Of a stretch of DNA of 64,000 nt, positions 9,491-20,068 are shown in pieces. The notes under the pieces are model-generated. The model was given only the letters and a program-made list of their open reading frames with translations, had not been told where the DNA came from and searched no databases. A program made the translations under genes and the position numbers. Each line of letters opens with the position of its first letter. The first letter of the stretch is position 1. Source of the DNA: JBEVJC01 sp040510375 (GTDB lineage: Bacteria > Bacteroidota > Bacteroidia > Chitinophagales > Chitinophagaceae); assembly GCA_040510375.1 (NCBI GenBank), contig JBEVJC010000012.1:186001-250000 (forward strand), in the 5' to 3' direction.

Positions 9491-9522
9491 ATTAAAAGGT
9501 CATCCCCGGGTGACCTTTTAAT
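9491..9522 (+). terminator. Rho-independent terminator of susCD
   Basis: ATTAAAAGGTCA (9491-9502) pairs perfectly with TGACCTTTTAAT (9511-9522) around the loop TCCCCGGG. T-rich sequence runs on past the stem. The 12-bp stem begins 27 nt after the susD stop. It could work in both directions, but only the plus-strand unit ends here. Confidence 0.85.
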
Positions 9523-9660
9523 TTTTAACGACGCTCCGGATATCCGGTATTGCAAAGGATTCACTAGATTCGCCTCTTGTCGTTATACACCGGCCGATTA
9601 GTCAGATTTTCCGGTTGCCGGCCGGATTAATTCAATTTTTCGTTTAAAGAAAAGCTTCGG

Positions 9661-12600
9661 ATGAAATTGCTTTGGCCGATATCCCTTCTGTTATTGTTCT
9701 CCTGTAACCGCAAAGACAAGCCGCCATTGTTTGACCTGGTAAAAGACTCAGGGATCAACTTTAATAATGTGGTTACTGACGGACAGGAAGAGAACAGCTT
9801 CTATTACCGGAATTATTATAATGGCGGTGGTGTGGCAATCGGTGATATCAACAATGACGGCCTTTGTGATGTACTTATGACCTCCAATATGGGGTCCAAC
9901 AAACTTTTTCTCAACAAAGGCGATTTTAAGTTTACTGATATTACCGGAACTGCCGGTCTCACATCGGATAGTATGTGGAGCACCGGTGCAGTAATGGCCG
10001 ACATAAATGCTGATGGCTGGCTGGATATCTACATCTGCAGCGCCGGTAATCTTAAAAGCGGCAAGCGACGCAACCGGCTTTACATTAATAACCAGCATGG
10101 GGGCTTTAAGGAATCAGCTGCAGATTACGGCCTCGATATAAAGGCATACAGTACGCAGGCTTCATTTTTTGATTATGATCTTGACGGTGACCTGGATTGT
10201 TTCCTGATCAATAACAGTCCCATTCCCATCAATACACTTGGTTATTCAAACAGGCGCGATCTGCCGGATTCGCAATGGCCGGTTTCAGATCTCTTTAAAG
10301 GTGGTGGCGACCACCTGTACCTGAACGACAATGGGAAATTCACCGAGGTTTCCCGACAGGCCGGAATCCATAGTTCGCTGATCAGTTTTGGACTTGGCGT
10401 ATCAGTGGGCGATCTGAATAATGATGGTTATCCCGATATCTATGTAGCCAACGATTTTTACGAACGCGATTATCTTTATATCAACCAGGGAAACGGGACG
10501 TTCCGGGATGAAATGGAACAGCGGATGGAGCAGAATAGTTTTGCATCAATGGGCGCCGACCTGGCCGATATCAACAACGACGGATACATGGATGCCTTCA
10601 CTACAGATATGCTGCCGGATGAGGATTTCAGGCTGAAGACCCTTGGTGCTTTTGATAATATTGACCTTTACAATACCCGTATCAAAATCGGATTCTACCA
10701 CCAGTTCACCAAGAACTGTCTTTACGTAAATAATCAGGAAGGAAAGTTTGTGGAGACTGCTTACTATAGCGGTGTGTCTGCTTCCGACTGGAGTTGGGGT
10801 GCACTATTCTTCGATGCCGATAATGATGGACTGAATGATATTTATGTGTGTAACGGAGTAAACAGGGATGTGACCAATCTCGATTTTATGGATTTTTTTG
10901 CCAACGACGTAATCCAGAAAATGGTGGTGACCGGCAAGAAGGAAAATGTGGATTCGGTCCTTTCAAAAATACCCGTCCATCCCATGGCCAATAAAGTATT
11001 CCATAATAACGGAGGACTTCGTTTCACCGATATGTGTAAAGAATGGGGTATGGACCAACCCTCCTTTTCAAATGGTGCTGCTTATGGCGACCTGGACAAT
11101 GATGGCGACCTGGACCTGGTGGTAAACAACGAAAACATGGAGAGTTTTGTTTACCGTAATAATAGTCGCAACCAGAACAACAATAATTACCTGGCCGTGG
11201 TCCTGAAAGGCACGGGCAAAAATACCTTTGCAGTTGGGGCTAAAATAAAACTCTATAAAGACGACCAGGTTTTTTATCGTGAAATAATACCCGGCAGGGG
11301 TTTCCAGTCTTCGAGCGATTATAAACAGGTTATCGGACTTGGTGCTGTTAAAGAGTTGGATTCGATGGTTATTACCTGGCCCGATAATACCGCCACCCGT
11401 TTCCTCCGGCCTGAACTGAATAAAATCCATGTGTTGGATTATGCCAGGCAAACGCGGACAAGTGCCGCTTACCCATCCACCCCTGATTTGTCAAAAGGGT
11501 TATTGACTCCGGTATCCATAGCGATGGACAAACACCAGGAAGACGACCATATCGATTTTTATTACGAACGGAATATCCCTGAACTCCTGTCGCGCGAAGG
11601 CCCTGCTCTTGCAAAGGCAGACGTAAACGGCGATGGTCTTGAGGATATTTATATCGGGGGCGCGAAGAACCAGGCAGGCCAGTTATACCTGCAACAGGAT
11701 ACAGGAGGGTTTATAAAAAATGAACAGGAGATCTTTCAACGGTATTCCGCATTTGAAGATGTGGCTGCTTTATTCTTTGATGCGGATAAGGATGGCGATG
11801 CTGATCTCTATCTTGGTTCAGGTGGAAATACCGTTGAGATGGGTTCGCGTGAGCTCGAACATCGTTTGTATTTAAATGATGGTAAGGGAAATTTTGCAAT
11901 TGAAACGCAGGCATTCCCGAACAATACCATGAATATTGCAGTTTGTGTGGCTGCCGATTATGATGGGGATGGCGACCAGGACCTGTTTGTTGGTTCCCGA
12001 AGCCAGCCTTTCAACTATTCAAGGATTCCACAAAGTTATATTTTCAATAATGATGGAAAGGGTCACTTCAGGGATGTGGCACAGAAAACCATTCCTGAGA
12101 TAGCATTTATTGGAAGGGTTACCGCGGCAGATTGGTCGGACCTTAATGCAGACGGTTCTCCTGATCTTATTATAACCGGCGAGTGGATGCCAACCCGGAT
12201 CTTTTCTTATGAGAAAAAGACCGGACGTTTCAACGAGTGGAAAGAAACCGGCCTGGGGCAAATGTCGGGATGGTGGAAATCTTTGAAGTCAGGTGATCTC
12301 AACGGCGACGGTTTCCCCGACCTGGTTATTGGAAATATCGGGGAGAATTTCTACCTGCGTCCTGCGCCAGATTCACCAGTGAGGTTATGGGTAAATGATT
12401 TTGACAATGATGGCAATACAGAATCATTCCTTACACGAACCATTGAGGGTAATAAAGATGCTCCGGTGTTTCTGCGGAGGGAAACAATCGACCAGTTTCC
12501 TGCCTTGAAGAAACAAAACCTTAAACACAGTGACTACGCAACCAAGACCATCCAGCAATTCTTCAGTAAGGAACTACTTGATAAATCACAGGTGGCGGAG

Positions 12601-12975
12601 TTTAACTATAGTGCTTCTATAATCGCGCTGAATGATGGCAAGGGACATTTCACCGTGTCTGCGTTACCACAGGCTGTGCAGCTTTCCAGCGTCAACAGTG
12701 TTCTTATGACCGATGTCAACAATGACCGTAAAACCGATCTGATACTAGGCGGGAACATGTTTACGTTCCAGCCACAGTTTGGCCGGCTTGATGGCAGTTA
12801 TGGCCATGTACTTGTTAACGATGGCAAAGCCGGTTTTACCCCGCTGATGGCCGCGCAATCGGGCCTGCAGGTTCGTGAACAGGTCAGGGCTATTGCTGAA
12901 GTGAAAGGGAAGGACCATAATTATGTGATCCTTGTCCGTAACAATGAATTACCATTACTCTTTGAAAAAAAATGA
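9661..12975 (+). CDS. CRTAC1-like FG-GAP/ASPIC-UnbV repeat lipoprotein (copy 1)
   Basis: The 1104-residue protein has a lipoprotein signal (LLLLFSC, Cys15). It then carries many VCBS/FG-GAP beta-propeller blades with calcium-type loops such as GDINNDGLCD, DLNNDGYPDIY, DLDNDGDLDLVV and DYDGDGDQDLF. An ASPIC/UnbV domain lies in the middle (about 505-590, ending in VITWPDNTATRF), and a second propeller follows. Such proteins are exported and are often encoded next to SusC/SusD pairs in Bacteroidota; their molecular role is not settled. Binding of a ligand or partner at the surface is inferred. It starts 197 nt after susD, past the terminator, and is followed by a paralogue with the same plan. 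Confidence 0.88.
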   Translation: MKLLWPISLLLLFSCNRKDKPPLFDLVKDSGINFNNVVTDGQEENSFYYRNYYNGGGVAIGDINNDGLCDVLMTSNMGSNKLFLNKGDFKFTDITGTAGLTSDSMWSTGAVMADINADGWLDIYICSAGNLKSGKRRNRLYINNQHGGFKESAADYGLDIKAYSTQASFFDYDLDGDLDCFLINNSPIPINTLGYSNRRDLPDSQWPVSDLFKGGGDHLYLNDNGKFTEVSRQAGIHSSLISFGLGVSVGDLNNDGYPDIYVANDFYERDYLYINQGNGTFRDEMEQRMEQNSFASMGADLADINNDGYMDAFTTDMLPDEDFRLKTLGAFDNIDLYNTRIKIGFYHQFTKNCLYVNNQEGKFVETAYYSGVSASDWSWGALFFDADNDGLNDIYVCNGVNRDVTNLDFMDFFANDVIQKMVVTGKKENVDSVLSKIPVHPMANKVFHNNGGLRFTDMCKEWGMDQPSFSNGAAYGDLDNDGDLDLVVNNENMESFVYRNNSRNQNNNNYLAVVLKGTGKNTFAVGAKIKLYKDDQVFYREIIPGRGFQSSSDYKQVIGLGAVKELDSMVITWPDNTATRFLRPELNKIHVLDYARQTRTSAAYPSTPDLSKGLLTPVSIAMDKHQEDDHIDFYYERNIPELLSREGPALAKADVNGDGLEDIYIGGAKNQAGQLYLQQDTGGFIKNEQEIFQRYSAFEDVAALFFDADKDGDADLYLGSGGNTVEMGSRELEHRLYLNDGKGNFAIETQAFPNNTMNIAVCVAADYDGDGDQDLFVGSRSQPFNYSRIPQSYIFNNDGKGHFRDVAQKTIPEIAFIGRVTAADWSDLNADGSPDLIITGEWMPTRIFSYEKKTGRFNEWKETGLGQMSGWWKSLKSGDLNGDGFPDLVIGNIGENFYLRPAPDSPVRLWVNDFDNDGNTESFLTRTIEGNKDAPVFLRRETIDQFPALKKQNLKHSDYATKTIQQFFSKELLDKSQVAEFNYSASIIALNDGKGHFTVSALPQAVQLSSVNSVLMTDVNNDRKTDLILGGNMFTFQPQFGRLDGSYGHVLVNDGKAGFTPLMAAQSGLQVREQVRAIAEVKGKDHNYVILVRNNELPLLFEKK

Positions 12976-13021
12976 TCAGCAGGAACGTGTACCATGTATC
13001 TGCTTGTGTAAATAAATTATT

Positions 13022-16000
13022 GTGACCAGAATTTTTCCAGATAAACAGATTTTGATTCCGGCCTTGTTGCTGGTTATTTTAATGGCATCATGCCATTCAA
13101 AAAAAGAAACGCCCGGACCGATGTTTGAGGCGCTTGACAGCAAGCGGACTGGTCTTGTTTTCAGCAATAACCTTTCCTATAACCAGCAGTTCAACCTGTT
13201 TAAGTATATCTATTTTTATAACGGCAGTGGAGTGGGTGCCGGCGATTTTAATAATGACGGACTCACCGATCTTTTTTTTGGATCAAACCAGTCCTCGAAC
13301 CGTCTTTTCCTCAATACCGGTGGATTGAAATTCCGCGACGTGACCCCGGGCGCCGGGATCGTGGATGATGGCGGTTGGACTACCGGAATTTCTGTGGTGG
13401 ATATTAACAACGACGGTTTGCTGGATTTGTATGTTTGCCGGGTTGGACAATATGAAGTGCTGCATAGCAGCAACCAGTTACTGGTAAACCAGGGTCTTGA
13501 CAAAAAAGGTGTTCCCGTTTTTAAGGAAATGGCGAAGGAATACGGACTTGATTTCTCCGGATTCAGTACGCATGCTGCGTTCCTGGACTATGACCTGGAT
13601 GGCGATCTGGACATGTTGCTGCTGAATCATTCGGTCCATGAAAACGGCACGTTCAAACCACGTGGAAACTTTCTGGGCACCTATCATCCATTATCGGGCG
13701 ACCGGTTTTACCGCAATGATAACGGAAGGTATACAGATGTGACAAAGGAAACCACCATCAACAGCAGTGCGATCAGTTATGGACTGGGTATCGCAGTTTC
13801 TGATATCGACCTTGATGGCTATCCGGATGTATATATCGGGAACGATTTTCATGAAAATGATTACCTGTATATCAACCAGCGTAACGGTACTTTTCGCGAT
13901 GAGGGAGAGCAACGCCTGCAACATACCAGCCAGTATTCAATGGGTGTTGATGTAGCAGACATAAATAATGATGCCTATCCGGAGATTATTTCAATGGATA
14001 TGTTACCGGAGGATCCGTATATCCTGAAGCGTTCACTGGGAGAAGATGCTTTTGATATTTTCAATTACAAGATCAGTTCGGGTTATTCGCATCAGTATAC
14101 GCGCAACAATCTTCAGTATAACCGGCGGGATGGTCAGTTCAGTGAGATCGGATTGTATAGCGGTGTGGCTGCTACGGACTGGAGCTGGGCTCCGCTCTGG
14201 TTCGACTTTGACAACGACGGATACAAAGATCTTTTTATCTCTAACGGGATTCCCAAGAGAATGAATGATATCGACTATATTAATTTTGTTTCCAATTCGG
14301 AGATCCAGCAACGAATCCAGGGGAATAATATGGGTGAAAAAGACCTGGCGCTAATCAACAAGTTTCCAGAGATAAAACTTCCGAATAAATTTTACCGTAA
14401 CAATAAAGACCTGAGTTTTACAGATGAAGGCGCGCTTGTAACTGGGCAGGAACCCAGTTTCTCCAACGGAGCAGTGTATGCTGATCTTGATAATGACGGC
14501 GACCTTGATGCGGTGGTAAATAATATAGATGCTCCGGCTGTAGTGTACGAGAACAAACATCAGAAGGATCCTGCCCGCTCTTCGATCCGTATCAGCCTGC
14601 ACGGACAGCCTGGTAATGTGAATGCGCTGGGAGCAAAAATCCTGGTGTACCAGGAAGGGCAGGTCAGGACATATGATAAATCGCCTGTTAAAGGTTTTAT
14701 GTCAAGCATGGAAGTTCCATTGCTGGTAGCTTTTAACCGGTCGAAAACTGATTCAATAGTATTGATATGGCCCGACAATAGCTGTGAGTTGCTTGGGACC
14801 AGGAACGATTCCACACTGGTCAGCATTAAGTACCGTACGGGACTGCCGGCGTTCGACTATCAGCATCTGCGGACCCGGCTGGCCGATTCGATCAATACGG
14901 CTGTCGATATCACTGCACTCACCGGATTAAATTTCCTGCACAGGGAAAATCATTTTGTGGAATTCGACCGTGAACCACTGATCCCCCATATGATGTCGAC
15001 AGAAGGACCGGCAATTGCGGTTGGTGATATCAACAATGATAAACTCGACGATATTTATATTGGGTCTGCACGTGACGGCAAAAGTGGAATTTACCTCCAG
15101 GATGCCACTGGGAAATTTGTAAAAACAAACCAGCCTGCGATCGATCGCGACAGCAGTTACGAGAATACCGATGCAATCTGGGTGGATGTAAATAAAGATG
15201 GATTTAAAGACCTGGTGGTGGCCAGTGGTGGTAATGAATTTTTCGGGATCGATTACCATAATATGTCGCGTGTATATCTCAATGACGGACGGGCCGGATT
15301 TACAGCGGTGTCAAAAGCTTTCGGGAATGTATTTATGACTGCGTCCTGCATCGTTGCCAATGATTTTAATAATGATGGATTCCCCGATATTTTTATCGGA
15401 GCCCGTGCGGTACCCTATGCGTTTGGGAAAAGACCTCCCTGTTTTCTATTCCAGAATGATGGTACGGGAAAGTTTAAAGATGTAACCAACCAGTACATGC
15501 CGGAACTGAAAGACCTGGGCTTTGTTACCTATGCAACCTGGGCAGACCTTGATAAAAACGGAAAGCAGGATCTGCTGGTATCGCTCGACTGGGGAGGTCT
15601 CTATGCATTTGTTGAAAAGGATGGCCGGTTCAGTAAGCAGGCCATTTCTGAAAAGAACGGATGGTGGAATTTTATCTATCCTTATGATCTGGACAATGAC
15701 GGAGACCTCGATCTCGTTGCTGGTAACCTTGGATTGAACAGCAGGTTGCGGGCATCTGCGGATGAACCAGTAAGGATGTATTATAACGACTTCGACGGGA
15801 ATGGAAAGAGTGAGCAGGTGATGACCTATTACCTGCAGGGCCGGGAGATCCCGTTCGCGAATAAATCCGAACTGGAGAGGCAGATTCCGGCACTTAAAAA
15901 GAAATTCCTGTATGCGGAAGATTTTGCAAAGGCATCTTTAAAGGAACTGTTTGGTGCGGAAAAATTGAAGAACGCGGAAGTATTAACCGCCGACTATTTC

Positions 16001-16375
16001 TCCAATTCTATTTTGATCAACCAGGGTAATGGAAAATTTGAAGTACGTGCGATGCCGGTTGAAGCGCAGTTCAGTCCGTACAGGGATGCTGCAATCGTGA
16101 ATGCCAATAACGATGCGCTTCCTGATGTGTTATTGTTTGGCAATTATTACGACAACAATATTCAGATGGGAAGATATGATGCCGATGCAGGTACCATACT
16201 GGTTAATAAAGGTGGCGGGAATTTTGAGGCCCATACCATGAATGGCCTGGCAATCAGTGGGCAGACCAGGCATATACGAAAGATAACGATCAACAACCAG
16301 GAAGCATTTGTACTGGCAAGGAATGATGATAGTACCAGGGTGATACGGTTTAACGGAACACCCTTTCTGAAATAG
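13022..16375 (+). CDS. CRTAC1-like FG-GAP/ASPIC-UnbV repeat lipoprotein (copy 2)
   Basis: This 1117-residue paralogue of the preceding gene lies 46 nt downstream, so the two probably form an operon. A GTG at 13022 is the chosen start. It gives a complete lipoprotein signal ending in LVILMASC (Cys24), whereas the next in-frame ATG would cut into the signal. Asp/Asn-rich propeller loops recur (GDFNNDGLTDLFFG, DLDNDGDLDAVV, DLDNDGDLDLVAG). An ASPIC-like block has AFNRSKTDSIVLIWPDNS. The two copies share block order but differ widely in sequence, which suggests an old duplication with specialised roles. Calcium binding by the loops is expected from the motif and is not shown. Confidence 0.87.
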   Translation: MTRIFPDKQILIPALLLVILMASCHSKKETPGPMFEALDSKRTGLVFSNNLSYNQQFNLFKYIYFYNGSGVGAGDFNNDGLTDLFFGSNQSSNRLFLNTGGLKFRDVTPGAGIVDDGGWTTGISVVDINNDGLLDLYVCRVGQYEVLHSSNQLLVNQGLDKKGVPVFKEMAKEYGLDFSGFSTHAAFLDYDLDGDLDMLLLNHSVHENGTFKPRGNFLGTYHPLSGDRFYRNDNGRYTDVTKETTINSSAISYGLGIAVSDIDLDGYPDVYIGNDFHENDYLYINQRNGTFRDEGEQRLQHTSQYSMGVDVADINNDAYPEIISMDMLPEDPYILKRSLGEDAFDIFNYKISSGYSHQYTRNNLQYNRRDGQFSEIGLYSGVAATDWSWAPLWFDFDNDGYKDLFISNGIPKRMNDIDYINFVSNSEIQQRIQGNNMGEKDLALINKFPEIKLPNKFYRNNKDLSFTDEGALVTGQEPSFSNGAVYADLDNDGDLDAVVNNIDAPAVVYENKHQKDPARSSIRISLHGQPGNVNALGAKILVYQEGQVRTYDKSPVKGFMSSMEVPLLVAFNRSKTDSIVLIWPDNSCELLGTRNDSTLVSIKYRTGLPAFDYQHLRTRLADSINTAVDITALTGLNFLHRENHFVEFDREPLIPHMMSTEGPAIAVGDINNDKLDDIYIGSARDGKSGIYLQDATGKFVKTNQPAIDRDSSYENTDAIWVDVNKDGFKDLVVASGGNEFFGIDYHNMSRVYLNDGRAGFTAVSKAFGNVFMTASCIVANDFNNDGFPDIFIGARAVPYAFGKRPPCFLFQNDGTGKFKDVTNQYMPELKDLGFVTYATWADLDKNGKQDLLVSLDWGGLYAFVEKDGRFSKQAISEKNGWWNFIYPYDLDNDGDLDLVAGNLGLNSRLRASADEPVRMYYNDFDGNGKSEQVMTYYLQGREIPFANKSELERQIPALKKKFLYAEDFAKASLKELFGAEKLKNAEVLTADYFSNSILINQGNGKFEVRAMPVEAQFSPYRDAAIVNANNDALPDVLLFGNYYDNNIQMGRYDADAGTILVNKGGGNFEAHTMNGLAISGQTRHIRKITINNQEAFVLARNDDSTRVIRFNGTPFLK

Positions 16376-16437
16376 GATTAAAAAGATGCAGCGGTAACAG
16401 CAAGGATCAAAAATGCCGCAACATTAACCGCCCATGA

Positions 16438-17364
16438 TCAGAAATAGGGGCAGTAAATTTTGGTAATCCACTTACTGGTATCCGGTTCAGCGCGCCGGTC
16501 TGTTACCAGCGACTGATAAGGTATAGCAGGTTGGTTCAGGCCATGGTCTTTCAGATAGGTCTCCATGGTTGTTACTGCATTCAATGCTGTATGGGGTCCA
16601 CCGGTAACCGTGGCAACGCACATCAGTCCACCGGGTAACATCCAGCGGTATTGAAGATCTCCCGAATCAGGAACACGTTTTTCAATCGGGATGGCCACCC
16701 TTACAAGTATTGAATCACCGGCACGACTGATATTAAGCATGGGACTATTTATTTCCCTGATGCCAATGCTGCTGGTATATGCATGTAATTTGTCGAGCAT
16801 TGAATAGATCTCCGTAGTGGACGGCATTCCGGCCATGGTTTTCGAAACGGAGATCAGGGCAGTATCAGTTATCCTTGTAGCAGTTACCGGAAAACCATAT
16901 ATATTTTCTTCCTTCGAATAGAAGCTGCGGAGACTATCCAGTATTACCTGTGTTTCCTTATGTAGTGATTGATCCAATGACCATTTCATTCGTGTAAGGA
17001 TATTGGAAGACGAAGGGCCAAATCCAATCCACACCAGCCCCAGACTGTCGGCGCCACTGATTATGAGATTAAGCCGGCTGGCCAATGAATCACCACTGCC
17101 GGTAATATCGATGGTAAGTGAACTCAGTTGTTTATCCCTGATCCGGTATTCATGCTTGCCAAACCTGAAATGGTTGTCAGCAATTTTTTCACCCGGCCAC
17201 CATTTGTCCCAGTTCACCTGGTTGTAAATGGAACGGAATCCACCTTCTGCTGAAACAGGAATTTCAACAGCTGCATGGAACGACCGGGCAGGTGAGGTAA
17301 AGAGATAAACGGAGGAAATAAAAACGATCAACAGGATCAGGAAGAGTACAGACCATTTTTTCAT
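16438..17364 (-). CDS. SRPBCC/GyrI-like domain protein with N-terminal membrane anchor
   Basis: The 308-residue protein has one N-terminal hydrophobic segment (VLFLILLIVFISSVYLF), then a segment resembling SRPBCC/polyketide-cyclase folds (VNWDKWWPGEK, residues about 50-60). The C-terminal half resembles a GyrI-like effector-binding domain (residues about 165-300, with PGGLMCVATVTGGPHTALNAVTTMETYLKDHG-type spacing). The assignment comes from overall layout and is tentative. The ATG at 17364 is preferred to a GTG at 17379. The gene runs against its neighbours and is divergent from the GH65 gene with 73 nt between them, so it could share a control region with it. Confidence 0.55.
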   Translation of the reverse strand: MKKWSVLFLILLIVFISSVYLFTSPARSFHAAVEIPVSAEGGFRSIYNQVNWDKWWPGEKIADNHFRFGKHEYRIRDKQLSSLTIDITGSGDSLASRLNLIISGADSLGLVWIGFGPSSSNILTRMKWSLDQSLHKETQVILDSLRSFYSKEENIYGFPVTATRITDTALISVSKTMAGMPSTTEIYSMLDKLHAYTSSIGIREINSPMLNISRAGDSILVRVAIPIEKRVPDSGDLQYRWMLPGGLMCVATVTGGPHTALNAVTTMETYLKDHGLNQPAIPYQSLVTDRRAEPDTSKWITKIYCPYF

Positions 17365-17437
17365 ACGAGGCAATTTCACGAAATTAATTCACGCAAATAA
17401 AAGTAAATTCACCGACTCACGCCTATAAATAACGCTT

Positions 17438-19471
17438 ATGTTCCGATTGCTCCTGCTGCTTGCCATTTCCGGCTTATCAATTTCAGTCCAGTCACAGGAT
17501 CCCTGGAAACTTACCGCTGGCTCCATTGATCCGAATAACTACTATGGCGTCACTGTTGCCAACGGAATGATCGGGATAGTATCATCACCCGAACCCTTTA
17601 AGGTGAAGGAGGTGGTGCTTGCGGGGGCTTATGATCTGTATGGACGTGGCCGGGTGAGCAACTTCCTGAAAAGTTTCAACCTGCTCAATATGTATCTGGA
17701 GGTGGATGGCCGGCGGCTGGCGGGCCGGGATGTATCCAATATGAAACAGGAACTGGATATGCAGTCGGCCGGATTCAGCAGCTGGTTCGACTATGGCGAC
17801 AAAGCTTCTGTAACCTATACCTATTACTCTCTTCGTCACCTGCCCTATACGGTCCTGATGGACGTAACCATCACTGCGAAAAAAGATATCAGTATAACAG
17901 GCGCCAGCGTAATGGAAGCACCCGATGCCCTCCGAGATGTTCAGAATTATTATAATGAGATCGACCGCCCGCATGTGGTGATCAGCCTGCTTACCTCTTC
18001 GGCAAAGAGTCCTACCGGTAAATTACTGATGTGTGCAAGTAATACCTTCCTGTTTTCCGAAGCCCATGGGGCTGAACCAAGGGTCATACACGAAATGTGG
18101 GATAACAATATGCACCTGATGAAATTTTCCAGGAAGATTAAGGCAGGGGAAACCTATCGGTTTTCGATTGCCGGCTCATCGATCACATCGGCACATCATG
18201 ACGATCCGCTGAATGAAGCGGAGCGGTCAACCATTTATGCAAAACTCGAAGGCCGCGAGCGGCTGCTCAGTTTCCATAAAAAAGCCTGGATCGATCTCTG
18301 GAAAAGTGATATCGAAATTGAAGGCGATGCACAAAGCCAGCAGGATATCCATAGCATGCTCTATCACCTGTATTCATTCAGCCGTGAAGGAACAGCTCTT
18401 TCCCCATCACCGATGGGTTTGAGTGGCCTAGGATATAATGGTCATGTGTTCTGGGATACCGATCTGTGGATGTTTCCGGCAGTACTTGTGTTACATCCGG
18501 AGATTGCAAAAAGTATGGTGGAGTACCGGTACCAGCGACTGGATGCTGCCCGCCGTAACGCGTTCAGCAAGGGATTCAAAGGGGCAATGTATCCCTGGGA
18601 AAGTGCGGAGACCGGTGTGGAGGAAACGCCGGTATGGGCATTGAGCGGACCATTTGAACATCATATCACTGCCTGTGTGGCCATTGCCGCATGGAATTAT
18701 TACTGTGTCACCCAGGATAAAAACTGGCTGCGTGAAAAAGGCTGGCCCATGCTTTCGGCAACAGCGGAGTTCTGGTCGAGCCGCGTTGAACGTAATGGTC
18801 CCGGTAAGTATGATATAAAAAATGTAGTTGCTGCCGATGAGTGGGCGGAGAACGTTGACAATAATGCCTTCACCAATGCAGCTGCCAGGTTAAACCTGCA
18901 GGTGGCAACGGAAGCGGCGAAAATCCTGGGCCTAACACCCGACCCGGACTGGCTCCTGGTAGCTGCGAATATTCCGGTATTGAAAATGGAGAATGGGGTC
19001 ACAAGGGAACATGCCACCTATAACGGGGAGGGTATCAAACAGGCCGATGTAAACCTGCTGGCGTATCCGCTTAAATATATCACCAGCCCCACTGAGATCC
19101 GTGCCGATCTGGAATATTACGAAACACGTGTTCCCGACGAAGGCACCCCTGCCATGACACAGGGAATCTTTGCCCTGCTCTATGCGCGATTGGGTGACAG
19201 GCAAAAGGCTTTTAGTTGGTTCAAAGAAGCCTACGAACCCAATCTCAATCCGCCCTTCCGGGTGATTGCCGAAACGAAGGGCGGCACCAACCCTTATTTT
19301 GCAACGGGTGCGGGTGGCGTATTACAAAGTGTGCTCATGGGTTTTGGCGGACTGGACATTACACCAAAGGGTATTATACAGGTAAAATCAGTGTTACCCG
19401 CGGGCTGGAAAAAACTGACCATCAGGGGGGTTGGCAACGCCAAAAAAACTTTCGAAGTAACAGGCCAATAA
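17438..19471 (+). CDS. Exported glycoside hydrolase family 65 protein
   Basis: The 677-residue protein has a signal peptide ending near SVQSQ (about residue 20). It shows the GH65 pattern: an N-terminal beta-sandwich region with NGMIGIVSS, then the (alpha/alpha)6 barrel with GHVFWDTDLWMFP, KGAMYPWESAETG and AADEWAENVDNNAFTNAAA. Glu468 in the last motif aligns with the family's general acid position, as far as can be judged by eye. GH65 includes alpha-glucoside phosphorylases and hydrolases such as animal PGGHG, and this protein looks most like the PGGHG/acid trehalase group. Periplasmic cleavage of an alpha-glucoside such as trehalose, kojibiose-type or glucosyl-galactose units is inferred. 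A short exported protein follows after 42 nt. Confidence 0.85.
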   Translation: MFRLLLLLAISGLSISVQSQDPWKLTAGSIDPNNYYGVTVANGMIGIVSSPEPFKVKEVVLAGAYDLYGRGRVSNFLKSFNLLNMYLEVDGRRLAGRDVSNMKQELDMQSAGFSSWFDYGDKASVTYTYYSLRHLPYTVLMDVTITAKKDISITGASVMEAPDALRDVQNYYNEIDRPHVVISLLTSSAKSPTGKLLMCASNTFLFSEAHGAEPRVIHEMWDNNMHLMKFSRKIKAGETYRFSIAGSSITSAHHDDPLNEAERSTIYAKLEGRERLLSFHKKAWIDLWKSDIEIEGDAQSQQDIHSMLYHLYSFSREGTALSPSPMGLSGLGYNGHVFWDTDLWMFPAVLVLHPEIAKSMVEYRYQRLDAARRNAFSKGFKGAMYPWESAETGVEETPVWALSGPFEHHITACVAIAAWNYYCVTQDKNWLREKGWPMLSATAEFWSSRVERNGPGKYDIKNVVAADEWAENVDNNAFTNAAARLNLQVATEAAKILGLTPDPDWLLVAANIPVLKMENGVTREHATYNGEGIKQADVNLLAYPLKYITSPTEIRADLEYYETRVPDEGTPAMTQGIFALLYARLGDRQKAFSWFKEAYEPNLNPPFRVIAETKGGTNPYFATGAGGVLQSVLMGFGGLDITPKGIIQVKSVLPAGWKKLTIRGVGNAKKTFEVTGQ

Positions 19472-19513
19472 CTGCCCATAAACCAGAAAATTGTTTTAAT
19501 TTGTCGTACTAAC

Positions 19514-20068
19514 GTGAAAAAATTAGCTGCCATATTACTCATTTGCCTGCTTGCTTTTAACTGGTACGGATTCCGTATCGTTACAAACATCCTTTCTACC
19601 GAAGCAGACCAGCAGCTTGAAGCCCGTCTCGATAACCAGGAGTACGACGAATCACTACTTTTAGAAGTCAGGATCAATCTCAATGTTCCTTACCAGAATG
19701 GCCAGACCGCATTTGAACGTCATTATGGAGAGGTGGAAGTGGACGGTATAATTTACACCTATGTAAAAAGCAAGGTGGAAAATGGATACCTCGTGTTGAA
19801 ATGTATTCCCAATGATTCAAAAAAACAGATCCAAAAAGCTGGAACAGATTATTATAAAAATACGAATGGGCTTGACCAGGACCAGTCTGGCAAAAAAACA
19901 AATAATTCAGTTGCCAAATATTCTGCAGGCGACTACGACGATCAGCTGGAAACCTTTACTGTAAAGGCTCCTGTTGAACCAGCGTCACATGAGTACGCCT
20001 TTTATTCCAGTTTACTCCCAACAGCCGTAACAGATGTTGCCGGCAAACCTCCCCGTTTTAATTCGTAG
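19514..20068 (+). CDS. Short exported protein of unknown function
   Basis: The 184-residue product starts at a GTG (19514) directly followed by lysines and a hydrophobic segment (LAAILLICLLAFNWYGF), giving a signal peptide or single anchor. The mature part has YDESLLLEVRINLNVPYQ and GEVEVDGIIYTYVKSKVENG, and a polar, Lys/Asn-rich middle. I do not recognise a family. Proteins with this look (anchor, short beta-rich domain, Ser/Pro tail) occur beside outer-membrane transport genes in Bacteroidota, but I cannot name one. It lies 42 nt after the GH65 gene and 182 nt before the first haloperoxidase-like gene. Confidence 0.7.
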   Translation: MKKLAAILLICLLAFNWYGFRIVTNILSTEADQQLEARLDNQEYDESLLLEVRINLNVPYQNGQTAFERHYGEVEVDGIIYTYVKSKVENGYLVLKCIPNDSKKQIQKAGTDYYKNTNGLDQDQSGKKTNNSVAKYSAGDYDDQLETFTVKAPVEPASHEYAFYSSLLPTAVTDVAGKPPRFNS

